In this document: one piece after another, positions 1 to 7,636 of the stretch
Numbering within the stretch: the first letter of the stretch is position 1
Layout: every line of letters begins with the position of its first letter
DNA from: an uncultured Subdoligranulum sp.
GTDB taxonomy: Bacteria; Bacillota; Clostridia; Christensenellales; CAG-314
Assembly: GCA_900551395.1 (NCBI GenBank)
Contig: URVX01000004.1
Location: 1-20,034, forward strand
Direction: 5' to 3'
Length of the DNA stretch: 20,034 bases
Translations under genes and position numbers: made by a program
The notes under the pieces: model-generated
The model's input: only the letters and a program-made list of their open reading frames with translations
Database searches by the model: none
Told to the model about the DNA's origin: nothing

Positions 1-771
1 GAGGAGTGGAAGGAATATCCTCTGACCACCTCCGCCTGCTATATTCAGGACAGAATAGGCGCGACCAACGCTTGGGGCATAGACGTTCAGAATCGTTGCT
101 GCACCTGCGTGTCCGCTATGAAAATCGCGGCGGATATGTTGAGAGCCGACGACGAAATAAATACCGTTATGGTTTGCGGCGGTTACCGCAACGGCGACTT
201 TGTGGATTTCACGGACAAAAACATGTCCATGATGTACAATCTTTCCGCAGGGGGCGGCGCAATCATACTTAAGAAGAATTACGGCAAAAATTTGCTGCTC
301 GGAAGCAAAATCATGTCCGACGGAAGTCTTGCGAGAACCGCAGGCGTGGAAATAGGCGGTATCGCGCATCCTTTCACAAAAGACAACATCGAAGAGGGCT
401 ACAAATCTCTGAGACTTTTGGAGCCGCAGAAGATGAAGGACAGACTCAACGAGGTGTCTATGCCCAACTGGTATCACTGCATAGACGAAAGCTTGAGACA
501 GGCGGGAATGACCAGAAAAGACATCGGTTATTTGGACGTGCTGCACATGAAGCGCAGCGGTCACAAGGGAATGCTTGCTGATTTGGGACTCTCTGAGGAT
601 CAGAGCATTTATCTCGAGGATTACGGTCACGTGGGACAAATCGACCAGATTTTGTCTTTGGAGCTTGCACTCAAAGCCGGCAAGGTCAAGGATGGCACCG
701 TAGTGTGCATGATAGCCGCCGGCATCGGTTACGTCTGGTCCGCGAACATTATCAAGTGGGGTAACAAATGA
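1..771 (+). CDS. KAS III (FabH-like) condensing enzyme, 5' end cut off by window
   Basis: The reading frame is open from base 1, so the N-terminus lies outside the window; 256 residues are visible. The visible part is thiolase-fold beta-ketoacyl synthase III. A QDRIGATNAW segment is followed by a Cys-rich nucleophile region, RCCTCVSAM, where the first Cys (visible residue 33) best aligns with the FabH catalytic Cys. A His lies in VLHMKRSGH (residue 182), and the C-terminal strand pattern YVWSANIIKWG is typical of FabH. The position of the third catalytic residue, usually Asn in a GN motif, reads GH (His210) followed by VGQID. This points to a specialised KAS III-like acyltransferase or condensing enzyme rather than housekeeping FabH. 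The stop overlaps the livH start (ATGA), so it is translationally coupled to the ABC transporter. The fold assignment is firm; substrate and product are unknown. Confidence 0.8.
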   Translation, partial: EEWKEYPLTTSACYIQDRIGATNAWGIDVQNRCCTCVSAMKIAADMLRADDEINTVMVCGGYRNGDFVDFTDKNMSMMYNLSAGGGAIILKKNYGKNLLLGSKIMSDGSLARTAGVEIGGIAHPFTKDNIEEGYKSLRLLEPQKMKDRLNEVSMPNWYHCIDESLRQAGMTRKDIGYLDVLHMKRSGHKGMLADLGLSEDQSIYLEDYGHVGQIDQILSLELALKAGKVKDGTVVCMIAAGIGYVWSANIIKWGNK

Positions 772-1667
772 ATTTTTTACAAGTCATTGTAAATAGTTTG
801 CCGCAGATGGCGATTTATTCCCTTGCGACTATCGGTATAGTCCTGATTTTCAGGACTACCGGTACGACCAACTTCGCGCAGGGGCTTATCGCCACCTTCG
901 GTACGTTTATGACGACGCAGATGGCATTGTATGCGGGGCTTCCGCTTTGGCTGGGGCTTATCATCGGAATGGCGGTGGCGTTTTTGCTCGGCATATTCAT
1001 GGACGTCGTGCTTATACGCAACGCGCGCAAAATCAACGCGTCGGGCAAGCAGATGATAACAATGGGCATGCTGCTCATTCTTTCTTATGTAATACCCGTT
1101 ATTTTCAAGAACATAACCTCCAACGGAAATCTCGGCGAAGTGTTTGAATCCGGACCTTTGTCTTTCAATTTGTTCGGAACGGAGCTAACGATTGCCCGCA
1201 ATTACGTATATGTGATTATTCTTGCTGTTCTGCTGCTTGCCGTAGTGTTTATCTGCCTCAAGTTCACAAAATGGGGACTCGGCGTCCGAGCCACGGCGTC
1301 CAATGAGGTCGTATCTCAAATGCTGGGAATAAACACCAAGGTTATCACCGCGTTCAGCTGGGCGATATCCGGCGCGCTTGCAACCATTGCCGGCGTGTTT
1401 CAGGCGGGCGGCGTTGCGCTGAACGTCACAGTCATGAGCAACGTGCAGGTTTTCGGATTTTTAGCGTGCGTGCTCGGAGGCTTCAACAGCTTTTTCGCTC
1501 CGATTATCGGCACGATAATAATTCCGCTGCTCTACAATATTTTCGGTTCGCTTCCCATTGAGAATGCGGGCATGTGGCAGACTGCGATGACGTTTATTGT
1601 GGTTATGGTTCTCATACTTATATTCCCCAACGGTCTGCTGGGCAAGAAAACTATAAAGAAGGTGTAA
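768..1667 (+). CDS. livH: Branched-chain amino acid-type ABC transporter permease LivH
   Basis: This 299-residue integral membrane protein is one of the two permeases of a HAAT-family (LivHMGFK) importer. Hydrophobic segments run through its whole length. Near the N-terminus it has the family pattern TGTTNFAQG (E. coli LivH-type 'G..nFA.G'). Near residues 200-240 it has the conserved AISGALATIAGVF and VLGGFNSFFAPIIG stretches that form the ATPase-coupling region. The ATG overlaps the KAS III stop by 4 nt and is preceded by GTGGGG. Only 2 nt separate its stop from livM. LivH-type permeases are also used by importers of urea, amides, aromatic acids and other carboxylates, so the substrate need not be an amino acid. 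Confidence 0.93.
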   Translation: MNFLQVIVNSLPQMAIYSLATIGIVLIFRTTGTTNFAQGLIATFGTFMTTQMALYAGLPLWLGLIIGMAVAFLLGIFMDVVLIRNARKINASGKQMITMGMLLILSYVIPVIFKNITSNGNLGEVFESGPLSFNLFGTELTIARNYVYVIILAVLLLAVVFICLKFTKWGLGVRATASNEVVSQMLGINTKVITAFSWAISGALATIAGVFQAGGVALNVTVMSNVQVFGFLACVLGGFNSFFAPIIGTIIIPLLYNIFGSLPIENAGMWQTAMTFIVVMVLILIFPNGLLGKKTIKKV

Positions 1668-1669
1668 TT

Positions 1670-2731
1670 ATGTTAGGATATCATTTGAAGAAAAATGTTA
1701 AACCCATAGTAAAGCACCCGTTTTTCGCTTTTATAGTTTTCGGTATCGCGCTTATGCTGCTGCAGGTTATAAGCATGACTGCGGGATTTCCCAAATTCTC
1801 CGCAATGAACGGCATTGCGACGGTGCTGATTTATTCGATTGTCGGCTTCGGCTTTACTTATCTGTTGGGTTACGCCGGGCTTGCCTCGCTGGGCACGGCG
1901 GGCTTCACCGGCTTGGGCGCGTATATTGTGGGTTATTTTCTGCGCGAAACGGGCGTGCCTTACATTGTTACCATTATCATAGTGCTGGCTGTATCCATAG
2001 TGCTGGGAATAGCGGTAGGATTTATTTCCCTCCGTATCGAGGGTATTTTCCTTGCGATTGTAACGCTCGGTCTGTCCGAAATACTTTATCAGGTGTTCAC
2101 CAATCTGATAAGCTTCACCGGCGGACCTAACGGAAGCGCGGCGCCAATTCCTATTTTCCAGAAGCTGCTGGGTATGAGCGCGGTAAATTCAAAGCGCGCG
2201 ATGTTTTTCCTGCTTGTGGTTGTGACCGTACTGCTTATGATTGTTACCTTCAATCTGTGCAAAAGCAGCACGGGGCGCGCGATGCTTGCAATGAAAAACA
2301 GCACTTCGGCAGCGCAGGCTATGGGTATAAGTCTGCTTAAGTACAGACTGCTTGCATTCGTTTTGTCAACGGTTTATGCAGGTATCGGCGGCATAATGTT
2401 CATGAGTTATCTCGGATATGCGTCGCCCACCAACTGGACGCTTATGTTTTCCCTCAATCTGCTTGCCGCGGTTATCATCGGCGGCACCCGCAGCCTGTGG
2501 GGAACGATAGCCGGCTGCTTTATCGTTTTCGGTCTGACACCTATTTTCTTCCAGGATATAACTTTCCTTAGAACAAATTCCTGGATTATGTACGCGTTGA
2601 TAGGCGTGCTCATCATTTTGATAATCATGTTTTATCAGGGCGGCTTGGTTCAGCTGATAAGGGACATCAAAAACGGCATAAAGAAGTCGGTAGCAAAGAG
2701 GAGGCTCTATAGGTATGGAGAAGAAGAATAA
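1670..2731 (+). CDS. livM: Branched-chain amino acid-type ABC transporter permease LivM
   Basis: This is the second permease of the importer, 353 residues, with about nine or ten hydrophobic segments. Family features include GYAGLASLGTAGFTGLGAY near residues 60-85, a LRIEGIFLAIVTLGLSEI segment, TGGPNG, and the C-terminal coupling region AVIIGGTRSLWGTIAGCF. The frame is open further upstream, to 1574, but that part overlaps livH. The ATG at 1670 has AAGAAGG at suitable spacing and starts a Lys-rich cytoplasmic leader before the first membrane helix, so I chose it. It ends inside livG (17-nt overlap), which indicates coupled translation. Confidence 0.93.
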   Translation: MLGYHLKKNVKPIVKHPFFAFIVFGIALMLLQVISMTAGFPKFSAMNGIATVLIYSIVGFGFTYLLGYAGLASLGTAGFTGLGAYIVGYFLRETGVPYIVTIIIVLAVSIVLGIAVGFISLRIEGIFLAIVTLGLSEILYQVFTNLISFTGGPNGSAAPIPIFQKLLGMSAVNSKRAMFFLLVVVTVLLMIVTFNLCKSSTGRAMLAMKNSTSAAQAMGISLLKYRLLAFVLSTVYAGIGGIMFMSYLGYASPTNWTLMFSLNLLAAVIIGGTRSLWGTIAGCFIVFGLTPIFFQDITFLRTNSWIMYALIGVLIILIIMFYQGGLVQLIRDIKNGIKKSVAKRRLYRYGEEE

Positions 2732-4355
2732 TAAATTGGTCGACAAAGAAAAGGACCTGAAAAACGTCGTTCCCGATACCGATGTCGGACCCGATGTCAC
2801 GGACGCTTCTTCCGCCGCGCACGGGGAGCCCTCCCGTTCTTCCTCCAACCGCGAACAGATGAGGCTGATCAACAAAATAGATTTTTACAAATGGAAAATC
2901 AATCTTTTGACAGAACTGGTCGACGTTGAAAGAGAGCAGCTGGAAAAGAAAAGAGACAGAAGAACGGATACGCTGAAAGAAAAGCAGCGCAGAAGAATTT
3001 TGTCGGCAAAGCTCAAGGCGTCCGACGAGGATGCCGTTGTCGGCGAGCTGTACGCAAAAAGAATCGCGGAGTTCGACAAAAAGCAGAATCTGAATTTCAG
3101 AGAATACAGACAGAATCTGCGCAGAGCCGAAGGACTGCTCAACCGTGACGGCACGCTCAAGCGTTTTGAATTGGATGAGGAAGGCAATGAAGTGCCATTC
3201 GAAGGAAAGCTGTCCGATGAGTCGGCGGAGCTTCTTGAAGCATTTCGGGTTTCGCAGCGCAGGCAGAGAGAAAGCTTTGTAGAAGAGTTAAAGCATAAGG
3301 CTCGCGAAATTGTCGGAGAAGCAACGGAGAAGGACAAGGAAAATTACGAAGCCTTGCTCAAATCCGACCTGGCTGAGATTGAAAGCTTTGTTGCCGAGGA
3401 AAACAAGAAAATAGAGAGTCACATGGACGCGTTCAGCGCCAAAACTCAGGAAAAAATAAAGCGCTGCGAGGAAGAATTGGCACAGATGCAGGAAAGGCTC
3501 GCTCAGCTTATGGCGGCGGAGGAGGAAAAATTCGGCGTCGAGCTGCCTCCCGACGTTATTCTGAGGCTTGACCATCTGACGATGCAGTTCGGCGGACTCA
3601 AGGCTGTAAACGATTTGTCATTCGATGTCAAAAAGGGCGAAATTTTCGGTCTGATAGGACCAAACGGCGCAGGCAAGACAACAGTTTTCAACTGTATCAC
3701 TCAATTTTACAAGCCTACGAGCGGATTGGTTTATTACAGAAACCGCGAGGATAAGATAATCGTTCTCAACAAGTACAGCGTTCACGACGTAATCAAAACC
3801 GGTATAGTCAGAACCTTCCAGAACGTCGAAGTTATTTACGAGCTGTCTATACTCGACAACCTGCTCATTGCGGCTCACACGCAGTACAAGAGCAACATTT
3901 TCGCCCAGATGTTCAACACCAAGGGCGTAAGGCAGGAGGAGGCCGTCAACCGCAAAAAGACGCTCAAGGTGCTGGAATACTGCGGTCTGCTCGAAATAAA
4001 GGATTTGCCGCCGATAGGCTTGCCTTACGGCGTGCTCAAGAGAATAGAGCTTGCGAGAACTCTTATGGCAGGCGCGTCGCTCATAATTCTCGACGAGCCT
4101 GCGGCAGGTCTCAACGACAACGAAACAATCGAGCTTGCGCAGATGATAAGGCGCATCCGCGAAGAATTCAACGTAACGATATTCCTTGTGGAGCACGATA
4201 TGGGGCTGGTTATGGATATCTGTGAGCATATTTGCGCTATATCTTTCGGCAAAAAGCTCGCTTACGGCACGCCTCAGGAAATTCAGGCGGACCCCGTTGT
4301 TCAGGAGGCGTATCTCGGCACAAGCGAAGTGAAAAAGGAGGCGCAGAATGGCTAA
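2715..4355 (+). CDS. livG: Liv-type ABC transporter ATPase LivG with long N-terminal coiled-coil extension
   Basis: This 546-residue protein is about twice the usual LivG length (about 255). Residues 281-546 form a recognisable ABC ATPase: LTMQFGGLKAVNDLSF, Walker A GPNGAGKTT at 315-323, the LivG-specific FQNVEVIYELSILDNLLIA, signature region LPYGVLKRIELAR at 436-448, Walker B LIILDEP at 456-462, and the H-loop VEHDMGLVMDI. The signature has Leu where family members usually carry Gln. Residues 1-280 are an extra region: a polar, Ser/Asp-rich head (about 1-50), then a Lys/Glu/Arg-rich stretch with heptad-like leucines (about 50-275) that looks like coiled coil. The start is supported by GAGGAGG about 10 nt upstream. 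It overlaps livM (17 nt) and livF (8 nt). The ATPase role is certain; the extension's role is unknown. Confidence 0.92.
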   Translation: MEKKNNKLVDKEKDLKNVVPDTDVGPDVTDASSAAHGEPSRSSSNREQMRLINKIDFYKWKINLLTELVDVEREQLEKKRDRRTDTLKEKQRRRILSAKLKASDEDAVVGELYAKRIAEFDKKQNLNFREYRQNLRRAEGLLNRDGTLKRFELDEEGNEVPFEGKLSDESAELLEAFRVSQRRQRESFVEELKHKAREIVGEATEKDKENYEALLKSDLAEIESFVAEENKKIESHMDAFSAKTQEKIKRCEEELAQMQERLAQLMAAEEEKFGVELPPDVILRLDHLTMQFGGLKAVNDLSFDVKKGEIFGLIGPNGAGKTTVFNCITQFYKPTSGLVYYRNREDKIIVLNKYSVHDVIKTGIVRTFQNVEVIYELSILDNLLIAAHTQYKSNIFAQMFNTKGVRQEEAVNRKKTLKVLEYCGLLEIKDLPPIGLPYGVLKRIELARTLMAGASLIILDEPAAGLNDNETIELAQMIRRIREEFNVTIFLVEHDMGLVMDICEHICAISFGKKLAYGTPQEIQADPVVQEAYLGTSEVKKEAQNG

Positions 4356-5127
4356 CGTACTCGAATTGCAGGATTTGTGCGTGAGCTACGGAGCGATCGA
4401 CGCACTCAAATCGGTAAACATAAACGTCGAGGAAGGCACCATTGTCGCGCTGCTGGGTGCAAACGGCGCAGGCAAGACAACTACGTTGAGAACCGTTTCC
4501 GGCGTTGTCAAGGCAAGGAGCGGTCAAATACTGCTCAACGGAACGCCTATAACCAACAAGGTGCCCTACAAAATCGCCGGTATGGGCGTCATACAGTCGC
4601 CCGAGGGACGGCTTATTCTCAACGGCTTGACGGTAGAGGAAAACCTCAAAGTAGGCGCTTACGGCTTGAAAGGACAGGAAATAAGAATAAAAAACGCCGA
4701 CGGTCAGTACGAAAGCGTAAAAATGAGCAAGTCGCAGCTTGTGAAATACAACTTTGAAAAGGTGTACAAGCTCTTCCCCATTTTGGCGGAGCGCAAAAAA
4801 CAGCAGGCAAACACCTTGAGCGGCGGCGAGCAACAGATGCTGGCAATCGGCAGAGCCCTTATGGCGTCTCCCAAGGTGCTGCTTTTAGACGAGCCGTCGC
4901 TGGGACTTGCGCCTCTCATTATCCGTGACATTTTCGAAACCATAAAGCAAATCAAGGAAGAGGGCGGCACTATTCTCATCGTAGAGCAGAACGCTTATCA
5001 GACGCTTAAAATTGCGGATTACGCTTATGTTCTGGAGCTTGGCAAAATCAGCATGCAGGGGCCCGCGAAAGAGTTGATTCACGACGAGCGCCTGGTTGAA
5101 GCGTATTTGGGCGGCAAAAAGGATTAA
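4348..5127 (+). CDS. livF: Liv-type ABC transporter ATPase LivF
   Basis: This is the second ATPase subunit, 259 residues. Walker A GANGAGKTT is at 37-45, the Q-loop/LivF-specific QSPEGRLIL at 83-91, the ABC signature LSGGEQQMLAIGRAL at 157-171, Walker B LLLDEPSLGLAP at 178-189, and the H-loop region is VEQNAYQTLKIADYAYVLELG, where LivF normally has VEQN rather than a His. Compared with E. coli LivF (237 residues) there is an additional charged segment of about 25 residues near 107-133, just before the helical KVYKLFPIL segment. The start overlaps livG by 8 nt and has AAAAAGGAGG in front. It works with LivG to drive transport through LivH/LivM. Confidence 0.94.
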   Translation: MANVLELQDLCVSYGAIDALKSVNINVEEGTIVALLGANGAGKTTTLRTVSGVVKARSGQILLNGTPITNKVPYKIAGMGVIQSPEGRLILNGLTVEENLKVGAYGLKGQEIRIKNADGQYESVKMSKSQLVKYNFEKVYKLFPILAERKKQQANTLSGGEQQMLAIGRALMASPKVLLLDEPSLGLAPLIIRDIFETIKQIKEEGGTILIVEQNAYQTLKIADYAYVLELGKISMQGPAKELIHDERLVEAYLGGKKD

Positions 5128-5149
5128 GTCTGTATTTTTACGGTATTTT

Positions 5150-5175
5150 TGTTCCGAAAGGGGCAATGATATAAA
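5150..5175 (+). promoter_or_regulatory. Possible promoter ahead of livK
   Basis: In the 96-nt gap between livF and livK there is an extended -10-like sequence, TGATATAAA (5167-5175). A poor -35 candidate, TTGTTC (5149-5154), lies 15 nt upstream, which is short spacing. I see no strong terminator between livF and livK. livK could therefore be both co-transcribed and boosted from this site, which would fit the higher amount of binding protein usually needed. Weak evidence. Confidence 0.3.
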
Positions 5176-5223
5176 TAAAAAAATAAAATGACTGATGGAA
5201 AGACATCAAAGGAGAAAAAGTAG

Positions 5224-6624
5224 ATGAAAAAAGTTCTAAAATCAGTAGTCGCGGTAGTTTTGTGCCTGGCTATGGTTTTGTCTTTGGCAGCCTGCGGTCC
5301 GAAGTACACCAACGGTGTAAATACCGACGAGTTTACCGACAAAGCGACCGGCGTAACCTACAAAGGCAGAATCAAAATCGGCGCGGCGATTTCGCGCACG
5401 GGTCCTTACGCTCTTGTGGGTGAACCTTACGGCGGATTCTATGATCTGTATGTGAGATACATCAACGAGGTTCTGGGCGGAGTTGCCAAGACAAGCGACG
5501 AGGGAGCTCTCGGCTACAAGCTCGAAGCAACTACCTATGACGACGCCGGCGACGGCGCACAGGGCTTGAGCTACATTCAGAAGCTGGTGGAAGACGACGG
5601 CGTGTTCGCATTGGTAGGCAATCTCGGCACCTGGAACATAGTTGCATCTCAGGATTATATCGAAGAGAGCGGCGTACCCAGCGTATATTGGGGAACAGGC
5701 TCGTCTTATCAGTATTTCAACCCTGCAGTAGGCAATGAGAAATACACCTTCCCCGTACAGCCTATTTACAACACCGAGGGAAGAATCATGTACCTGCGCG
5801 CCATGCAGCTCGCCGGACTTGAAGGCTCGGGAATCAACGTGGGCGGCGTCAACAGCATAGGCGTTATCCACTCCTCCTCCGACGACGGAGCGAGCATCAA
5901 GGCTGGTATCGAGGAGCAGAGGAACATCAACCTCAAGACAGACGCCAATCAGCCCACAGTCGTTTACGCTCAGATGAATTCGACTTCCGCGACCGAGCTT
6001 ACCGCCCAGGTCGAAACTATCAAAAACTGCGACGTTGTCATCATAGCCGGCAACCAGACTTATTTCCAGGCGGCTTACAACGCAATGCAGACCGCTAACG
6101 TAAGAAAGCCCGTTATCACTTCTTACGTCAACATCGCTCCCGCGGCCGTTCCCAATGAGGCGACGAAAGCCGAGGCTTCCGATATTTACGGCGGCGCCTG
6201 GGTCATCATCGACGATTCTGCCGACGAGCGTCAGCATGCGGACCTTTTGAGATTTATCGCAATCTGCAAATGGGGCGTCGAAAAAGGCATCATAAGCCAG
6301 AGCGTGGCTGACTCCTATATGATGTCTGCTTACGCAATGTCCTCCTTTATCGCGCTTGACGTCTTTATGACGGGCATCAACAGACTTGCGGACAAGGAAA
6401 TCACCAGAGAGAATTTGCTTGAAGCTATGGAAAGCGCGCCTATCAACGTGCCTATTTCCGGCGGCGTCAACTATGCAAACGGTCAGAGAATCGGTCTTGA
6501 CGGCATGAGCTTCGTCAAATACGTCAGACCTTCGGATCCCAAAGCAGCTGCTTCTACCGGTACGTTTACAAACGTCATTAACATGCAGTCCATCGACGAG
6601 ATTCTCGGAGAATTGAGCGAATAA
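5224..6624 (+). CDS. Liv-type substrate-binding lipoprotein
   Basis: This 466-residue extracytoplasmic solute-binding protein is of the periplasmic-binding type I (LivK/LivJ-like) fold. The N-terminus is a lipoprotein signal peptide: a Lys-containing start, a hydrophobic core, and lipobox LAAC with the lipidated Cys at residue 24. The mature part begins with the family pattern RIKIGAAISRTGPYALVGEPY, followed by TYDDAGDGAQGLSYIQKLVEDDGVFALVG, where DDAGD and the Gly-rich turn are typical. It is longer than E. coli LivK (about 370), as is common for Gram-positive homologues of non-amino-acid Liv systems. The RBS AAAGGAG lies 10-15 nt before the ATG. It feeds ligand to LivHMGF; the ligand is not predictable by eye. 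Confidence 0.9.
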   Translation: MKKVLKSVVAVVLCLAMVLSLAACGPKYTNGVNTDEFTDKATGVTYKGRIKIGAAISRTGPYALVGEPYGGFYDLYVRYINEVLGGVAKTSDEGALGYKLEATTYDDAGDGAQGLSYIQKLVEDDGVFALVGNLGTWNIVASQDYIEESGVPSVYWGTGSSYQYFNPAVGNEKYTFPVQPIYNTEGRIMYLRAMQLAGLEGSGINVGGVNSIGVIHSSSDDGASIKAGIEEQRNINLKTDANQPTVVYAQMNSTSATELTAQVETIKNCDVVIIAGNQTYFQAAYNAMQTANVRKPVITSYVNIAPAAVPNEATKAEASDIYGGAWVIIDDSADERQHADLLRFIAICKWGVEKGIISQSVADSYMMSAYAMSSFIALDVFMTGINRLADKEITRENLLEAMESAPINVPISGGVNYANGQRIGLDGMSFVKYVRPSDPKAAASTGTFTNVINMQSIDEILGELSE

Positions 6625-6634
6625 TTCGCTTTGA

Positions 6635-6668
6635 CAATAAAAGAGGAGGGCTTCCTCCTCTTTTATTG
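6635..6668 (+). terminator. Hairpin terminator after livK
   Basis: A perfect 15-bp inverted repeat (6635-6649 with 6654-6668) closes a 4-nt loop, GCTT, 10 nt after the livK stop. The descending arm contains a TTTT run inside the stem, but there is no long U tract after it. The symmetrical A-rich and T-rich feet would allow action in either direction. It marks the end of the transporter operon. Confidence 0.75.
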
Positions 6669-6732
6669 CTAATTCGCGGTCTTGTCCGAAACAGACTGCG
6701 GGTTAAAAGTTTTGAAAAAATATTTTTTGAGC

Positions 6733-6774
6733 TTGCGGGCTTATCGGCAGAAAAGAGTTCCGATGCGCCCGCAA
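6733..6774 (+). other. Structured leader hairpin upstream of the first hydrolase
   Basis: TTGCGGGC (6733-6740) pairs with GCCCGCAA (6767-6774), and ATCGG (6743-6747) with CCGAT (6760-6764). They are separated by a 2x2 internal bulge and close a 12-nt loop. The hairpin ends 28 nt before the ATG at 6803 and is followed by an A/T-rich stretch without a U tract, so it does not look like a terminator for + strand transcription. Just upstream lies a 14-nt A6TAT6 palindrome (6715-6728). It may be a 5'-UTR regulatory or stabilising structure. The rest of 6669-6802 shows nothing clear. Confidence 0.4.
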
Positions 6775-6802
6775 ATTTAAAAAATTCGAGAGAGGTAGTC
6801 TT

Positions 6803-7624
6803 ATGTCAGAGTTTTTATTCAAAGGGAAAAAGGTGTATTACGAGCTGCACGGAAAGGGGGACCCAATACTTGTCCTGAACGGCATCATGATGTCAACGGA
6901 AAGCTGGAACGCATTTAAGCCTTCTTTTTCCAAAGACAATCTTTTGATTCTCGTGGATTTTTTGGATCAGGGAAGAAGCGACAGGCTGGACTTCGAGTAC
7001 AAGCATGATTTGCAGGTGGATTTGCTGAAAGCCCTGCTCGACCACATCGACAAGACAAACGTGGTGGGTATATCCTACGGAAGCGCGGTCGCACTGCAGT
7101 TTGTTCTCAAATATCCTCAGTGCGTCAGGCGACTGTGTCTGTTCAACGGCGCGTCGCGCACGAGCAGCTGGCTCACCGAAATCGGCTGGGCATGGAACGA
7201 AGCTGCAAAGCTGGGCAGCGGCAGAGATTATTATTACACCACGATTCCTCCCGTTTATTCTACTTATTTTTATGAAAAGCGTCTGGAGTGGATGAAAAAC
7301 CGCGCCAAAAAGCTTATTCCTTATTTCGACAGAAAAGACGTGCAGGAAAGTCTGATAAGACTGACAAACAGCTCGGAGGGCTACGATGTGTCTGACCGTC
7401 TCGGAGAGGTGAAGTGTCCCACGCTCATAGTCAACGCGACGGACGACGTGCTTATTCCGCTTGTGGAGCAGACAAGGCTGCACGAGGGTATAAAAGACAG
7501 TGAGCTTGTGGTGATTCCCAAATGCGGTCACGCGAGCATGTATGAAAAACCCATGCTGTTTGCAAGTCTCGTGCTGGGCTGGATAAACGTAAGGGACGAG
7601 GATTACGAATCTATTTTCGCATAA
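6803..7624 (+). CDS. Alpha/beta-fold hydrolase (first of two)
   Basis: This 273-residue cytoplasmic alpha/beta hydrolase has the nucleophile elbow GISYG with Ser91, the acid probably Asp215 in NATDDVLIP, and the catalytic His243 in PKCGHASMYEKP. The oxyanion-hole region reads VLNGIMMS (residues 24-31), where many relatives have HG, so the usual HGxP motif is replaced by NG. A cap region lies around residues 120-195 and is rich in Tyr and Trp. The RBS GAGAGAGG lies about 8 nt upstream of the ATG. It is followed after 12 nt by a second hydrolase, so the two are probably co-transcribed. It could cleave an ester, thioester or C-C bond; the substrate is not determinable. Confidence 0.85.
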   Translation: MSEFLFKGKKVYYELHGKGDPILVLNGIMMSTESWNAFKPSFSKDNLLILVDFLDQGRSDRLDFEYKHDLQVDLLKALLDHIDKTNVVGISYGSAVALQFVLKYPQCVRRLCLFNGASRTSSWLTEIGWAWNEAAKLGSGRDYYYTTIPPVYSTYFYEKRLEWMKNRAKKLIPYFDRKDVQESLIRLTNSSEGYDVSDRLGEVKCPTLIVNATDDVLIPLVEQTRLHEGIKDSELVVIPKCGHASMYEKPMLFASLVLGWINVRDEDYESIFA

Positions 7625-7636
7625 GGAGGGGAAAGA

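Noticed and set aside
1574..1669. Upstream extension of LivM
   Set aside because: It lies wholly inside livH in another frame; ATG 1670 has a good ribosome binding site and normal family N-terminus.
2885..3337. Ser/Cys-rich open frame on the - strand opposite the LivG extension, considered as evidence that the extension is not coding
   Set aside because: The Ser-rich antisense product is what Lys/Glu/Arg-rich coding sequence yields on the other strand; the + frame is continuous with the ATPase domain and has a strong ribosome binding site.
5242..6237. 331-codon open frame on the - strand
   Set aside because: Antisense to the LivK-like lipoprotein; it arises from codon bias and has no ribosome binding site or known motif.
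6666..6878. Small + strand open frame of 70 codons before the first hydrolase
   Set aside because: It starts inside the terminator stem, overlaps the hydrolase start in another frame, and has no ribosome binding site.
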